This document shows positions 20,686-31,095 of a stretch of DNA of 59,033 nt, piece by piece. The DNA is from Hyphomicrobiales bacterium (GTDB lineage: Bacteria > Pseudomonadota > Alphaproteobacteria > Rhizobiales > Rhizobiaceae). The notes under the pieces were generated by a model. The model did not search any database, was not told the DNA's origin, and worked only from the letters and a program-made list of their open reading frames with translations. The DNA lies in the NCBI GenBank assembly GCA_003577315.1, contig QEVK01000024.1, positions 1 to 59,033 on the forward strand, given 5' to 3'. A program made the position numbers and the translations under genes. The stretch's first letter is position 1. Every line of letters starts with the position of its first letter.

Positions 20686-21510
20686 TCAGGCTTCCGCCTG
20701 CTGCGCGGCCTGCTCGTCGCGCTGGCGCTGCACGTCGCGGCGCTTGTTGACGATGGCGGCCGCCAGCACGCCGACGGTGACGATGGCGATCAGGATGGTG
20801 CAGACGGCGTTGATCTCCGGCGTGACGCCGAGGCGCACCTGGCTGTAGATCTTCATCGGCAGGGTGGTCGCGCCGGGGCCGGAGGTGAAGGAGGCGATCA
20901 CCAGATCGTCGAGCGACAGCGTGAAGGCGAGCATCCAGCCCGCCACCACCGCCGGCATGATGACCGGCAGCGTCACCTGGAAGAAGGTGCGGGTCGGCGT
21001 CGCGCCGAGGTCCTGTGCGGCCTCCTCCAGCGAGCGGTCGAAGGAGATCAGCCGCGACTGCACGACGACGGCCACGAAGCACATGGTGAAGGTGATGTGG
21101 GCGAGCGTCACCGTCATGAAGCCGCGGTCGAAGCCGACGGCCACGAACAGGAGAAGCAGCGACAGGCCGGTGATGACCTCGGGCATGACCAGCGGCGCGA
21201 ACACCATGCCGGAGAACAGGAAGCGGCCGCGAAAGCGCGTGTAGCGGGTGAGCGCCAGCGCCGCCAGCGTGCCGAGCACGGTGGCGACCGTGGCCGAGAC
21301 GAAGGCGACGCGCGCCGTCACCCAGGCGGCGTCGAGCAGGCCCTGGTTGGAGAACAGCGCCACGTACCAGCGCGTGGAGAACCCGCCCCAGACCGTGACC
21401 AGCCGCGAGGCGTTGAACGAATAGACGATCAGCAGCACGATGGGCAGGTAGAGGAAGGCGAAGCCCAGCACGAGCGCCGCGACGTTGAAGCGGGAGAGCT
21501 TTCCCTGCAT
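20686..21510 (-). CDS. potI: Putrescine/spermidine ABC transporter permease PotI
   Basis: The second inner-membrane permease of a PotFGHI-type polyamine importer, 274 residues with six predicted helices. The first helix is LGFAFLYLPIVLLIVYSFN. The EAA loop that docks the ATPase is SLEEAAQDLGATPTRTFFQVTLP (landmark EEAAQDLGA). LDDLVIASFTSGPG is a family signature. The end is Gln/Ala-rich. It is the last gene of the operon, 6 bp from potH. Confidence 0.92.
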   Translation of the reverse strand: MQGKLSRFNVAALVLGFAFLYLPIVLLIVYSFNASRLVTVWGGFSTRWYVALFSNQGLLDAAWVTARVAFVSATVATVLGTLAALALTRYTRFRGRFLFSGMVFAPLVMPEVITGLSLLLLFVAVGFDRGFMTVTLAHITFTMCFVAVVVQSRLISFDRSLEEAAQDLGATPTRTFFQVTLPVIMPAVVAGWMLAFTLSLDDLVIASFTSGPGATTLPMKIYSQVRLGVTPEINAVCTILIAIVTVGVLAAAIVNKRRDVQRQRDEQAAQQAEA

Positions 21511-21516
21511 GGCGGC

Positions 21517-22503
21517 CTACCTTTCCTGCTCCTGCGCGCGCGCCTGCGCCCGCTGGAAGAACATGATCGGCAGGACGAGGATCAACAGCAGGATGATGGC
21601 CACCGCCGAGGCCACCGGCCAGTCGCGGTTGGCGAAGAACTCGTTCCACAGCGTCTTGCCGATCATCAGCGTCTGCGAGCCGCCGAGAAGGTCGGGGATG
21701 ACGAACTCGCCCACCGCCGGGATGAACACCAGCAGGCAGCCGGCGACCACGCCCGGCAGCGACAGCGGGAAGGTGATCTTCCAGAACGCCGACATCGGCG
21801 GGCAGCCGAGGTCCTGCGCGGCCTCGATCAGCGAGAAGTCCATCTTCTCCAGCGTCGCGTAGAGCGGCAGCACCATGAAGGGCAGGTAGGAATAGACGAT
21901 GCCGATGAAGATCGCCGTATGGGTGTTCATGATGAGGAGCGGCGTATCGATGACGCCCACCCACATCAGGAACTGGTTGAGCAGCCCCTCGGGCTTCAGG
22001 ATGCCGATCCAGGCGTAGACGCGGATCAGGAACGAGGTCCAGAACGGCAGGATGACCAGCATCAAAAGCACCGGCCGCAGCGAGCCCGGCGCGCGCGCCA
22101 TGGCATAGGCGAGCGGATAGCCGACGACAAGCGTCAGCAGCGTCGAGACGGCGGCGATGACGACGCTCGACACATAGGCGTTGAGGTAGAGCGCGTCGTC
22201 GACCAGCCACAGATAGTTCTCGAACGACAGCTCGCGCAGGCCCGCGAACAGGCCGGCAAGGCCCTCGCCCAGCCCCAGCACCGGCGTGTAGGGCGGCATG
22301 GCGATGGCGGTATGCGACAGCGAGATCTTGAAGACGATGCCGAAGGGGACGAGGAAGAAGAACAGCAGCCACAGATAGGGCACGAGGATGACGAAGCGGC
22401 TGGCGAGCGCGGCGGCCAGCCGCGTGCCCGGCCCCTCGCCCGCCTGCGCGCCCGCCCGCGCCGCGGCCTCGCCGCCGGTCGTGGTCTCGATCGCCCGCGC
22501 CAT
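21517..22503 (-). CDS. potH: Putrescine/spermidine ABC transporter permease PotH
   Basis: The first permease of the polyamine importer, 328 residues. A cytosolic Ala/Gly-rich N terminus of about 35 residues precedes helix 1 (LWLLFFFLVPFGIVFKI). The external FENYLWLVDDALYLNAYVSS segment and the EAA loop IEAAQDLGCPPMSAFWKITFPLS (landmark EAAQDLGCPP) are typical. It sits between potG (13 bp) and potI (6 bp) and is clearly co-transcribed. Confidence 0.92.
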   Translation of the reverse strand: MARAIETTTGGEAAARAGAQAGEGPGTRLAAALASRFVILVPYLWLLFFFLVPFGIVFKISLSHTAIAMPPYTPVLGLGEGLAGLFAGLRELSFENYLWLVDDALYLNAYVSSVVIAAVSTLLTLVVGYPLAYAMARAPGSLRPVLLMLVILPFWTSFLIRVYAWIGILKPEGLLNQFLMWVGVIDTPLLIMNTHTAIFIGIVYSYLPFMVLPLYATLEKMDFSLIEAAQDLGCPPMSAFWKITFPLSLPGVVAGCLLVFIPAVGEFVIPDLLGGSQTLMIGKTLWNEFFANRDWPVASAVAIILLLILVLPIMFFQRAQARAQEQER

Positions 22504-22516
22504 GGCCGCCTCCCGC

Positions 22517-23656
22517 CTATCGGGTCAGCACGACGCCGGCATCCGGCGCGAACGAGATCCAGGCCCGGTCCTCCCAGCTCAGCGGGTCGTCGACCGTGCG
22601 CGAGCTGTTGAGGGCGCTAGCCTTGACCACCTGCCCGTCGGCGAGCCTGACGTGATAGACGGTCATGTCGCCGAGATAGGCGAGATCCCAGATCTCGCCC
22701 TCCATGACGTTGGCCGCGCCCTCGGGCCGCCGGGAGGAGACCCTGATCTTCTCCGGCCGGATCGCGAAGGCGACCGCGCTGCCGGCCGCGGCCGCGCCGG
22801 CGTTCTCGACCCTGATCTGCGCGCCGCTCGCCCCGGTGATGGTGGCGGCGTCGCCGCTGCGTTCCGACACGGTGCCTTCGAGGATGTTCACGTTGCCGAC
22901 GAAATCGGCGACGAAGCGCGAGGCCGGCGCCTCGTAGACCTCGGCGGGGGTGGCGACCTGCATCACCTTGCCCCTGTCCATGATGGCGATGCGGTCGGCC
23001 ATGGTCATGGCCTCCTCCTGGTCGTGGGTGACGACGAGGAAGGTCAGCCCCAGCTCCTGCTGGAGGTCCATCAGCTCGAACTGGGTGGCCTCGCGCAGCT
23101 TCTTGTCGAGCGCGCCGAGCGGCTCGTCGAGCAGCAGCACCTTGGGCCGCTTGGCGACCGAGCGGGCGAGCGCCACGCGCTGGCGCTGGCCGCCGGAAAG
23201 CTGGTGCGGCTTGCGCCTGGCGAACTGCTCCAGCCGCACGAGCTTGAGCATCTCCTTCACCCGCGCCTCGATCTGCGGCTTCGGCATGCCGTCCTGCTTC
23301 AGCCCGAAGGCGATGTTGGCCTCGACGCTCATGTGCGGGAACAGCGCGTAGGACTGGAACATCATGTTGACGGGCCGCCTGTAGGGCGGGATGCCGGCGA
23401 GGTCCTGGCCGTCGAGCAGGATCGCGCCCGAGGTCGGGTGCTCGAAGCCGGCGAGCATGCGCAGAAGCGTCGACTTGCCGCAGCCCGACGCGCCCAGCAG
23501 CGCGAAGAACTCGCGCTCGTGGATGTCGAGCGACAGGTCGTCGACGGCGGTGAAATCGCCGAACCGCTTGGTGACGTTGCGGAACGAGATGAAGGGCCGC
23601 GCCTGCGGATCGTTCCAGGGCGCGAAGCTCCTGCGGATGCTGCCGAGCGATTTCAT
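22517..23656 (-). CDS. potG: Polyamine ABC transporter ATP-binding protein PotG
   Basis: The ATPase of the polyamine importer, 379 residues. Walker A is GASGCGKSTLLRM, the signature motif LSGGQRQRVALAR, Walker B VLLLDEP, and the switch His lies in VTHDQEEA. A C-terminal TOBE domain (about 290-370) is present. The start at 23656 gives MKSLGSIRR and omits 24 upstream residues that look non-coding. A 166-bp gap separates it from potF and holds a perfect 11-bp hairpin. Confidence 0.93.
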   Translation of the reverse strand: MKSLGSIRRSFAPWNDPQARPFISFRNVTKRFGDFTAVDDLSLDIHEREFFALLGASGCGKSTLLRMLAGFEHPTSGAILLDGQDLAGIPPYRRPVNMMFQSYALFPHMSVEANIAFGLKQDGMPKPQIEARVKEMLKLVRLEQFARRKPHQLSGGQRQRVALARSVAKRPKVLLLDEPLGALDKKLREATQFELMDLQQELGLTFLVVTHDQEEAMTMADRIAIMDRGKVMQVATPAEVYEAPASRFVADFVGNVNILEGTVSERSGDAATITGASGAQIRVENAGAAAAGSAVAFAIRPEKIRVSSRRPEGAANVMEGEIWDLAYLGDMTVYHVRLADGQVVKASALNSSRTVDDPLSWEDRAWISFAPDAGVVLTR

Positions 23657-23787
23657 GCTGGATTCCCCGGTTCCGGGGCGGCCGCCGTCCCGCGAAACGG
23701 CCCACCCTGTTTCCTGTCGCTGGGGCAATTCCGGCCGGAAACCGTGTCGGCCTGTTGCTGGAACCGCCCGTATCGCGCCCGAAAGGC

Positions 23788-23812
23788 GGCGCCGGCGAAG
23801 GTCGCCGGCGCC
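23788..23812 (-). other. Intercistronic hairpin between potF and potG
   Basis: GGCGCCGGCGA and TCGCCGGCGCC form a perfect 11-bp stem with a 3-nt loop, just past the potF stop. There is no T run, so it is probably an mRNA-stabilising or partial-attenuation hairpin that lets the binding protein be made in excess over the membrane components. Confidence 0.6.
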
Positions 23813-23822
23813 GGATGCTCCG

Positions 23823-24920
23823 CTACTGGCCGGTGACGACCTTGGTCCACGAGCGCGTCACCAGGCGCTGGGTGCGCGGGTCGTAGGGCATGACGGTGAA
23901 CAGCTTGGCCAGCTCCTCCGCGCCGGGATAGATCGCCGGGTCGCCGATGATCTCCTCGTCGAGGAACTCCTGCGAGGCGAGGTTGCCGTTGGCGAAGTAG
24001 ACGTAGTTCGACGCCTTGGCGATCACCTCCCGCTCCATGATGAAGTTCAGGAACTCGTGCGCCTCCTCGACATTCCTGGCGTCGGCGGGAATGGCCATCT
24101 GGTCGAACCACATCTGCGCGCCCTCCTTGGGCACGACATAGGCGACCTCGACGCCCTGGTCGGCCTCGGCGGCGCGGTCGGCGGCCTGGAACACGTCGCC
24201 CGACCAGCCGATCGCCACGCAGATGTCGCCGTTGGCGAGCGCGTTGATGTATTCGGAGGAGTGGAACTTGCGCACATGCGGCCGCACCGCCAGGAGCACC
24301 TCCTCGGCCCTGGCGATGTCGGCGGGGTCGGTGCTGTTGGGGTCGATGCCGAGATAGGCGAGCACCGTCGGGATCACGTCGGTCGGCGAATCGAGGAAGT
24401 AGACGCCGCAATCGGCGACCTTGGCGATCTGGTCGGGCTGGAAGACGCTGCTCCAGGAGTCGATCTCCTCGACGCCGAGCGCGTTCTGCACCTTCTGCAC
24501 GTTGTAGCCGATGCCGACCGTGCCCCACATATAGTTGATGGAGTAGTCGTTGCCCGGATCGTACCTGGCCGTGCGCTCGGAGACGACGTCCCACATGTTC
24601 TTGAGGTTGGGCAGCTTGTCCTTCTGCAACTTCTGGAACACGCCGGCCTCGATCTGGCGCGCCAGGAACGAGCCGGTCGGCACCACGACGTCGTAGCCCG
24701 AGGCGCCGGCCAGCAGCTTGGTCTCGAGGATCTCGTTGGAATCGAACACGTCGTAGACGACGCGGATGCCGGTCTTGGCGGTGAATTCCTGGATGATCGA
24801 GTCGTCGATGTAGTCCGACCAGTTGTAGACGTTGACGACGCGCTCCTGCGCCTGGGCCGCAAGCGCCAGCGTAGCGGCGGCCGCGGACACGGCGGAAAGC
24901 AGGATTGCCTTGCGGATCAT
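23823..24920 (-). CDS. potF: Periplasmic putrescine-binding protein PotF
   Basis: Polyamine-binding protein delivering substrate to PotGHI, 365 residues. A Sec signal peptide spans about 1-25 (RKAILLSAVSAAAATLALAAQA). The mature protein begins ERVVNVYNWSDYIDDSII, the hallmark of PotD/PotF proteins (NWSDYI contacts the ligand). ATG 24920 was chosen for the signal peptide and a GAGGAG site 6 nt upstream. It lies 122 bp downstream of the glutamine-synthetase-like gene, on the same strand. The neighbouring enzyme suggests putrescine rather than spermidine as substrate. Confidence 0.93.
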   Translation of the reverse strand: MIRKAILLSAVSAAAATLALAAQAQERVVNVYNWSDYIDDSIIQEFTAKTGIRVVYDVFDSNEILETKLLAGASGYDVVVPTGSFLARQIEAGVFQKLQKDKLPNLKNMWDVVSERTARYDPGNDYSINYMWGTVGIGYNVQKVQNALGVEEIDSWSSVFQPDQIAKVADCGVYFLDSPTDVIPTVLAYLGIDPNSTDPADIARAEEVLLAVRPHVRKFHSSEYINALANGDICVAIGWSGDVFQAADRAAEADQGVEVAYVVPKEGAQMWFDQMAIPADARNVEEAHEFLNFIMEREVIAKASNYVYFANGNLASQEFLDEEIIGDPAIYPGAEELAKLFTVMPYDPRTQRLVTRSWTKVVTGQ

Positions 24921-25042
24921 GGTGTTCTCCTCTGTCGAAGCCCGCGTTCCCGGCTCTGCCGAACCCCGTTCCGGCCGGGTTGTCGTTGAAAAACCTATTG
25001 GCGTTTTCGCGCCGCCACAAGCGCGAAAACAAGCCTTGCCCA

Positions 25043-26425
25043 TCACAGGTATGTGGTGCGCTCCAGCGGCGTGATCTCGCCCCAGAAGGCGAGGATTTCG
25101 GCCCGCTTCAGGTCCTTGTAGACCTTGGCCAGCAAGGGTCCGAGGGCGCGCTCGACGAAGCGGCTCTTGGCCATGAGCTGGAGGGCGTCGTCCATGTCGT
25201 CGGGCAGGAACAGGCCCTCGTCGTCATAGGCGTTGCCCTTGACCGGCGGCGGCGGAACCGCCTTCTTCTCGATGCCCTCGACCATGCCCTGGATCAGCGT
25301 CGCCATCACCAGATAGGGGTTGGCGTCGGCGCCGGCGATGCGGTGCTCGACGCGGCGGTTCTCCTCGCTGGAGACGGGGATGCGCAGCGCCACCGAGCGG
25401 TTGTTCTCCGCCCACACGGCGCGCGTGGGCGCGTAGGAGCCGGGCGTGATGCGGCGGAAGCCGTTCCAGGTGTTGATGAACAAGAGCAGCGATTCCGGCA
25501 TGGTCTTCAGCAGGCCGGCCACGGCGGCCTCCAGCCGCGGCCGCCCTTCCGGCCCGGCGAAGATGTTGTCGCCGTTCGCGTCCAGCACCGAGGCGTGGAC
25601 GTGCATGCCGTTGCCGGCATATTCAAGGAAGGGCTTGGCCATGAAGGTGGCCGTCAGCCCGTGGGCGCGGGCGCAGCCCATGACGATGCGCCGCAGCAGG
25701 ATGACGTCGTCGGCCGCCTTGAGCGGGTCGGCCCGGTGCTTGAGGTTGACCTCGAACTGGCCGGGCGCGGCCTCCTTGATGATGGTGTCGATCGGCAGGC
25801 TCTGCGCGGCGGCGGCGTCGCGGATCATGTCGAACAGCTCGGCATGCTCGGCAAGGTCGTCCAGCCCGTACATGCGCAGCCGGTCCGGCCCGGCCATGGC
25901 GCCGACGGGCGCCGGCATGCCGTCGTCCCAGTCGGTCCCGGGGTCGAGCAGGTAGAACTCCAGCTCGAAGGCCACCACCGGGAAGAAGCCCTTCTCGTTG
26001 ACCTCGGCCACCTTCTTCTTCAGCACCTGGCGCGGATCGGCCATGAAGGGCTCGCCCTCGGGCGTGAAGGTCTGCAACAGCACCTGGGCGGTCTTGCGCT
26101 TGGCCCAGGGCACGATGGCGAGCGTGCCGCGCGTGGCCCGGCAGAAGCCGTCCTGGTCGCCGGTCTCGATGTGCAGCCCGGTCTCGGACACCTCGCGCCC
26201 CCACACGTCGAGCCCGTGCAGCGACATCGGGAAGTTGACGCCTTCCTGGAACGCCTTCTTGAGCGCGTCGGCCGGCGCCCACTTGCCGCGCATGACGCCG
26301 TTGGGATCGACGATCAGGAACTCGACGGCCTCGAGATCCGGGTGCTGCCGGACGAAGGCGCGATACTCGCGTTCATGATCGGGAGAGACGAACCGGCTGG
26401 CTTCTTCTTCGGCGCGACGGGACAT
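25043..26425 (-). CDS. Glutamine synthetase family enzyme, probably gamma-glutamylputrescine synthetase
   Basis: A type I glutamine-synthetase fold, 460 residues from ATG 26425. It joins glutamate to an amine using ATP; beside potFGHI the amine is probably putrescine, the first step of the Puu pathway. Motifs: EFLIVDPNGVMRGKW (beta-grasp), VAFELEFYLL (metal-binding Glu), GNGMHVHASV, NRSVALRIP and EENRRVEHRIAGADANPYL (landmark RVEHRIAGADANPY). The GGAGG at the start is unusually close (2 nt), so the upstream in-frame TTG at 26515 is a possible alternative start. The other Puu enzymes are not in the window. Confidence 0.85.
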   Translation of the reverse strand: MSRRAEEEASRFVSPDHEREYRAFVRQHPDLEAVEFLIVDPNGVMRGKWAPADALKKAFQEGVNFPMSLHGLDVWGREVSETGLHIETGDQDGFCRATRGTLAIVPWAKRKTAQVLLQTFTPEGEPFMADPRQVLKKKVAEVNEKGFFPVVAFELEFYLLDPGTDWDDGMPAPVGAMAGPDRLRMYGLDDLAEHAELFDMIRDAAAAQSLPIDTIIKEAAPGQFEVNLKHRADPLKAADDVILLRRIVMGCARAHGLTATFMAKPFLEYAGNGMHVHASVLDANGDNIFAGPEGRPRLEAAVAGLLKTMPESLLLFINTWNGFRRITPGSYAPTRAVWAENNRSVALRIPVSSEENRRVEHRIAGADANPYLVMATLIQGMVEGIEKKAVPPPPVKGNAYDDEGLFLPDDMDDALQLMAKSRFVERALGPLLAKVYKDLKRAEILAFWGEITPLERTTYL

Positions 26426-26571
26426 TTCCTCCGGCGTGCCTGGTTCGGATTTGCGCTTTGCTTCGGGAATACGCCTTGTTCCTGTTTCAAGAACGCCCGA
26501 CGATTGAGACCGCAAGATAGACCTGTTCGCTGGTTTCGCTTTTTACAGCCTGCGCTTGCGTCACAATTCTG

Positions 26572-27516
26572 TCAATGGGGGGCCGAGATGCCGGTGACGC
26601 CGGGCCGCTGCGGCCGCGACAGGCGGCGGAACTCGAGCCCGATATGGACGAGCAGGGCGGCGAACACGATGGCGCCGCCGAGAAGCGTGCGCCCGGCCGG
26701 CACCTCGCCATGCACCAGCCAGACCCAGATCGGGCCGAGCAGCGTCTCGAAGGTGGCGAGCAGCGCGGCATAGGCGGCCGCGATCATGCGCGCGCCGGTG
26801 GCGAAGAAGGCGAGGCCGAGCCCGAGATTGACCGCGCCGAAGGCGAACAGGAAGCCCATGTCCGACGCCGAAGCGTGGAAGGTCGAGGCCTGGGCGGCAG
26901 CGAACAGGCCGGCGATGGCCGTGCCCAGGCACATGGCCGGCGTCATGCGCACATGCGAGAAGCGGCGCGTCAGCACGGTGGCGACGGAGAACACCAGCAC
27001 GATGGCGAGCGCCAGCCCGTCGCCCACCATCGAGACCGCGCCGGAGAACGAGCCGGAGACCATGACGGCGACGCCGGCGATGACGGCGACCACCGCGCCC
27101 CAGGTGACGGCCGAGACGCGCTCGCCGAACAGGGCGAAGGCGAGCAGCGCCGCAAAGAGCGGCCCGCCGGCCTGGATCAGCAGGATGTTGGCGACCGTGG
27201 TGTAGCTCAGCGCCAGCACGAAGCTGGAGGTGGCGATGGCGAAGCAGCAGGCGACGCCAAGGCCGGGCAGGCCCATGGCGGCGAACAGCCGGAAGGTGCC
27301 GCGCGGGCCGTCGCGCCACAGCATGAAGCCCAGCAGGAACAGCGCCGCGAACAGCGAGCGCCAGAACACCACCGTCCACGGGTCGGGGGCCTCGATGAAG
27401 CGGGCGATGACACCGCCGAGGCTCCAGCACAGGGCGGCGAGGAAGACGTAGAGAAAGCCGGCGCGCTCGTCGCGCGCGGCGGGCATCGGGGCGGCGGCAG
27501 GGGCGCTCATCGACAC
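26572..27516 (-). CDS. EamA/DMT-family transporter
   Basis: A ten-helix inner-membrane carrier of the drug/metabolite superfamily, 314 residues, with the two-fold EamA repeat. Repeat one starts GFLYVFLAALCWSLGGVIARF and includes DPWTVVFWRSLFAALFL; repeat two begins DGLALAIVLVFSVATVLTRR and ends VWLVHGEVPAGRTLLGGAIVF (landmarks CWSLGGVIARF and GEVPAGRTLLGG). Substrate cannot be told. It is upstream of the polyamine operon on the same strand, 146 bp from that start codon, and may be an exporter in the same transcript. Confidence 0.88.
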   Translation of the reverse strand: MSMSAPAAAPMPAARDERAGFLYVFLAALCWSLGGVIARFIEAPDPWTVVFWRSLFAALFLLGFMLWRDGPRGTFRLFAAMGLPGLGVACCFAIATSSFVLALSYTTVANILLIQAGGPLFAALLAFALFGERVSAVTWGAVVAVIAGVAVMVSGSFSGAVSMVGDGLALAIVLVFSVATVLTRRFSHVRMTPAMCLGTAIAGLFAAAQASTFHASASDMGFLFAFGAVNLGLGLAFFATGARMIAAAYAALLATFETLLGPIWVWLVHGEVPAGRTLLGGAIVFAALLVHIGLEFRRLSRPQRPGVTGISAPH

Positions 27517-27654
27517 GCGGACTCCGGGAGCGCGGGCACCCGGCGCCCGCGACGGCAGCTAGCCACAATGGCGGCGGCGCGGATGGTCCAGCTTCGCCAT
27601 CCGGTTATGGCAGGGCCCGCTGCAAGGGCCTCGCGTCATCGTCCCCTGGAGCCG

Positions 27655-29073
27655 CTACTGGAAATCGAAGGCCGACAGGCCGGTCGCCATCTCGTCGAGC
27701 CCGAGCGGCCGCGTCACCGGCGGCTCGATGCGCGCGAGGCACCCGGCGCGCTCGCACAGGCGGCAGGCGGGACCGACCGGCGTCGCCCGCCCGTCGACCG
27801 GCAGGGCGGCGGCGTAGACGATCTCGTCCTTGAAGCCGATGTCGCAGCCGATCAGGATCGCGGTGCGGCGCGGCCGCTCGGAGAACGCGCCCTGCGGCCC
27901 TTCCAGCGTGCGCGCCAGCGTCAGGAACGCCGCCCCGTCGGGCATCTCCACCGCCTCGACCAGGATCTGGCCGGGCTGGGCGAAGGCGGCGTGGACGGGA
28001 AGCTTGGGGCAGCCGCCGCCGAAGCGGGCATGGGGAAAGCCCTGGCTGCCGGCGCGGCGGAAGCGGTTGCCGGCATTGTCGGCCTCCAGCATGAAGAAGG
28101 GAACGCCCGACGCGCCCGGCTTCTGCAACATGGTCAGCCGGTTGGCGGCCTGCTCGAAGGAGACGCCGAAGCGCGAGCGCAGCACGTCGATGTCGTAGCG
28201 GGCGCGCTGGGCGGCGGCCAGGAAGGCGGCATAAGGCATCATCAGCGCGTGCGCCGCATAGCGGCCGAGCTCGAAGCGGGCCAGCCGCCGCGCCTCGTCG
28301 GAGGACAGCTTCAGCGCCCTGACCTCGGCCGCCACCGCCACCTGGCAGCGGATCAGGCACGCCTCCATCGCCACCTCGCGCAACTGGTCGAAGGGCGACA
28401 GCCTCTCGGAGATGAACAGGCGCTGGGAATGGCGGTCGTAGCGGCGGCGCCAGTTGGGCATGGTGGCCACGGGAAGCACCTTGACGACGATGCCGTGCTC
28501 GCGCTTCAGCCACGCCTTCAGCGCGCCGTAGAGGTCGTCGCCCGGCTGTAGCAGGTGCACGAACGCCTCGGCCTCCTCCTCCAGCGCGGCAAACCAGTTC
28601 GCCCGGCGCTCGAAGGTCTCGCGCACCTCGTCTATCGGCAGCCGCGCCGAGGACAGCGTCGTGGCGCGGCCCTCGCGGGCGAGAAGCTCCGACAGGTCCG
28701 ACAGCCGCTCGGCCTGCTCGCGATAGGCGCGGTAGAGCTTGATCACCGCCGCCGACGCATTGGGCGCGGCGTCGGCGATCTCGACCAGCTCCTGGTCGCC
28801 CGGCAGCTCGCCGGCGAGCAGCGGGTCGGCGAAGACCTCGCGCAGCGCCGCGATCGAGCCGGCCGCCTCGACCTGAAGATCCTCGGGCTCGACATGGTAG
28901 ACCGAGGCGAGCTTGAGGATGAGCTGGACGGTCAGCGGCCGCTGGTTGCGCTCGATCAGGTTCAGATAGGAGGGCGAGATGCCGAGCCCCTCGGCCATCG
29001 CCGTCTGGGTCAGGCCGCGGGCGTTGCGGATGCGGCGGATGCGCGCGCCGGCGAAGATCTTCTGCTCGGCCAT
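27655..29073 (-). CDS. ScfR/RamB-like helix-turn-helix regulator
   Basis: A 472-residue regulator with an XRE helix-turn-helix at residues 9-65 ([33 protein letters not shown] as landmarks), a central ImmA/IrrE-like region without an obvious HExxH, and a C-terminal DUF2083 region with Cys residues ([20 protein letters not shown]). The layout matches short-chain fatty acyl-CoA-responsive regulators such as RamB. It is divergent from isocitrate lyase, the classic target of this group. TTTTACA repeats lie between the two genes. Confidence 0.88.
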   Translation of the reverse strand: MAEQKIFAGARIRRIRNARGLTQTAMAEGLGISPSYLNLIERNQRPLTVQLILKLASVYHVEPEDLQVEAAGSIAALREVFADPLLAGELPGDQELVEIADAAPNASAAVIKLYRAYREQAERLSDLSELLAREGRATTLSSARLPIDEVRETFERRANWFAALEEEAEAFVHLLQPGDDLYGALKAWLKREHGIVVKVLPVATMPNWRRRYDRHSQRLFISERLSPFDQLREVAMEACLIRCQVAVAAEVRALKLSSDEARRLARFELGRYAAHALMMPYAAFLAAAQRARYDIDVLRSRFGVSFEQAANRLTMLQKPGASGVPFFMLEADNAGNRFRRAGSQGFPHARFGGGCPKLPVHAAFAQPGQILVEAVEMPDGAAFLTLARTLEGPQGAFSERPRRTAILIGCDIGFKDEIVYAAALPVDGRATPVGPACRLCERAGCLARIEPPVTRPLGLDEMATGLSAFDFQ

Positions 29074-29105
29074 GGAACCGTCCCGCGCCGCTGCCTTTGA
29101 CTGGA

Positions 29106-29156
29106 TTTTACAAAAGCCCGCACCGTACCGGCTTTTACAATTTACACAATTTTACA
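29106..29156. promoter_or_regulatory. Cluster of TTTACA repeats, candidate ScfR-type operator
   Basis: TTTACA occurs at 29107-29112, 29134-29139, 29141-29146 and 29151-29156 in the same orientation, three of them in the wider form TTTTACA. The first lies in the near-palindrome TTTTACAAAA. The cluster is 33-83 bp upstream of the regulator gene and 160-210 bp upstream of isocitrate lyase. AT-rich repeats are rare here, so a role in autoregulation and aceA control is likely. Confidence 0.5.
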
Positions 29157-29315
29157 TCGCGCCCGAGTCAAACGCAACACAGGTTTGCTCGATTTACGGG
29201 GCAGGATTCGCCATTTTCCTCGTGCCGCGCTGCGATGCAATGTAAATGCAGTCATATCCAGATCGCACCTCCCATGCGGTCGAGCCGACAACAGCCAGCT
29301 TGCAGGAGAGTTCCT

Positions 29316-30602
<1,287 letters not shown>

Positions 30603-30668
30603 CGCCCGCGCGACGTCCCGGAGCATAGTCCCGAAAGGGCATACCGAGGCACACGAAGGAGAATACCC

Positions 30669-30932
30669 ATGTCGCCCAAGACCCGCGTCAAGGAACGGGC
30701 AGAGGAGCAGTCCTCGGCCATGACCGCAGACCAGCAGGCCGTCATCCGCATGGTGGCGAACGACCTGCACCGCCTGAACCAGTCGGTGATGAAGGCGGTC
30801 GAGGCCGGGGTGTCGGTGGAGCTGGTGCGCTCCGCCCGCCACCACGGCGGCGACGGCAACTGGGGCGATCTCCTCATCCCGGTCGTCGTGGCCAACGCCG
30901 CCGGCGCCGGCGGCGGCGACGGGGCGGCGTGA
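30669..30932 (+). CDS. Small conserved-looking protein downstream of aceA
   Basis: An 87-residue protein, charged at the N terminus (SPKTRVKERAEEQSS), then helical (DQQAVIRMVANDLHRLNQSVMKAVE) and Gly/Ala-rich at the end. I do not recognise the family. ATG 30669 has GAAGGAGAA 6 nt upstream. It lies 66 bp from the aceA stop and the pair ends in one terminator, so it is probably co-transcribed with isocitrate lyase. No signal peptide or helix long enough to span the membrane. Confidence 0.65.
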   Translation: MSPKTRVKERAEEQSSAMTADQQAVIRMVANDLHRLNQSVMKAVEAGVSVELVRSARHHGGDGNWGDLLIPVVVANAAGAGGGDGAA

Positions 30933-30962
30933 CAAATCAGCGCATACAGGCTGAGACATCGC

Positions 30963-30990
30963 AAAGGCGGCGCACTCGCGCCGCCTTTTT
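30963..30990 (+). terminator. Rho-independent terminator of the aceA transcript
   Basis: AAAGGCGGCGC (30963-30973) and GCGCCGCCTTT (30978-30988) with loop ACTC, ending TTTTT. The A tract may make it work both ways. Confidence 0.9.
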
Positions 30991-31095
30991 CATTTCCCCG
31001 CACCGGATAGACTTGACACAATTGCTCCGATCAAGAACAAACACGCCATATCATTGCAAATTTCCTTCCCATGGTCTTTACGGTCGGTTGCATCC

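Noticed and set aside
26425..26515. TTG start for the glutamine-synthetase-like enzyme
   Set aside because: No ribosome-binding site and an N-terminal extension without conserved features; kept only as an alternative.
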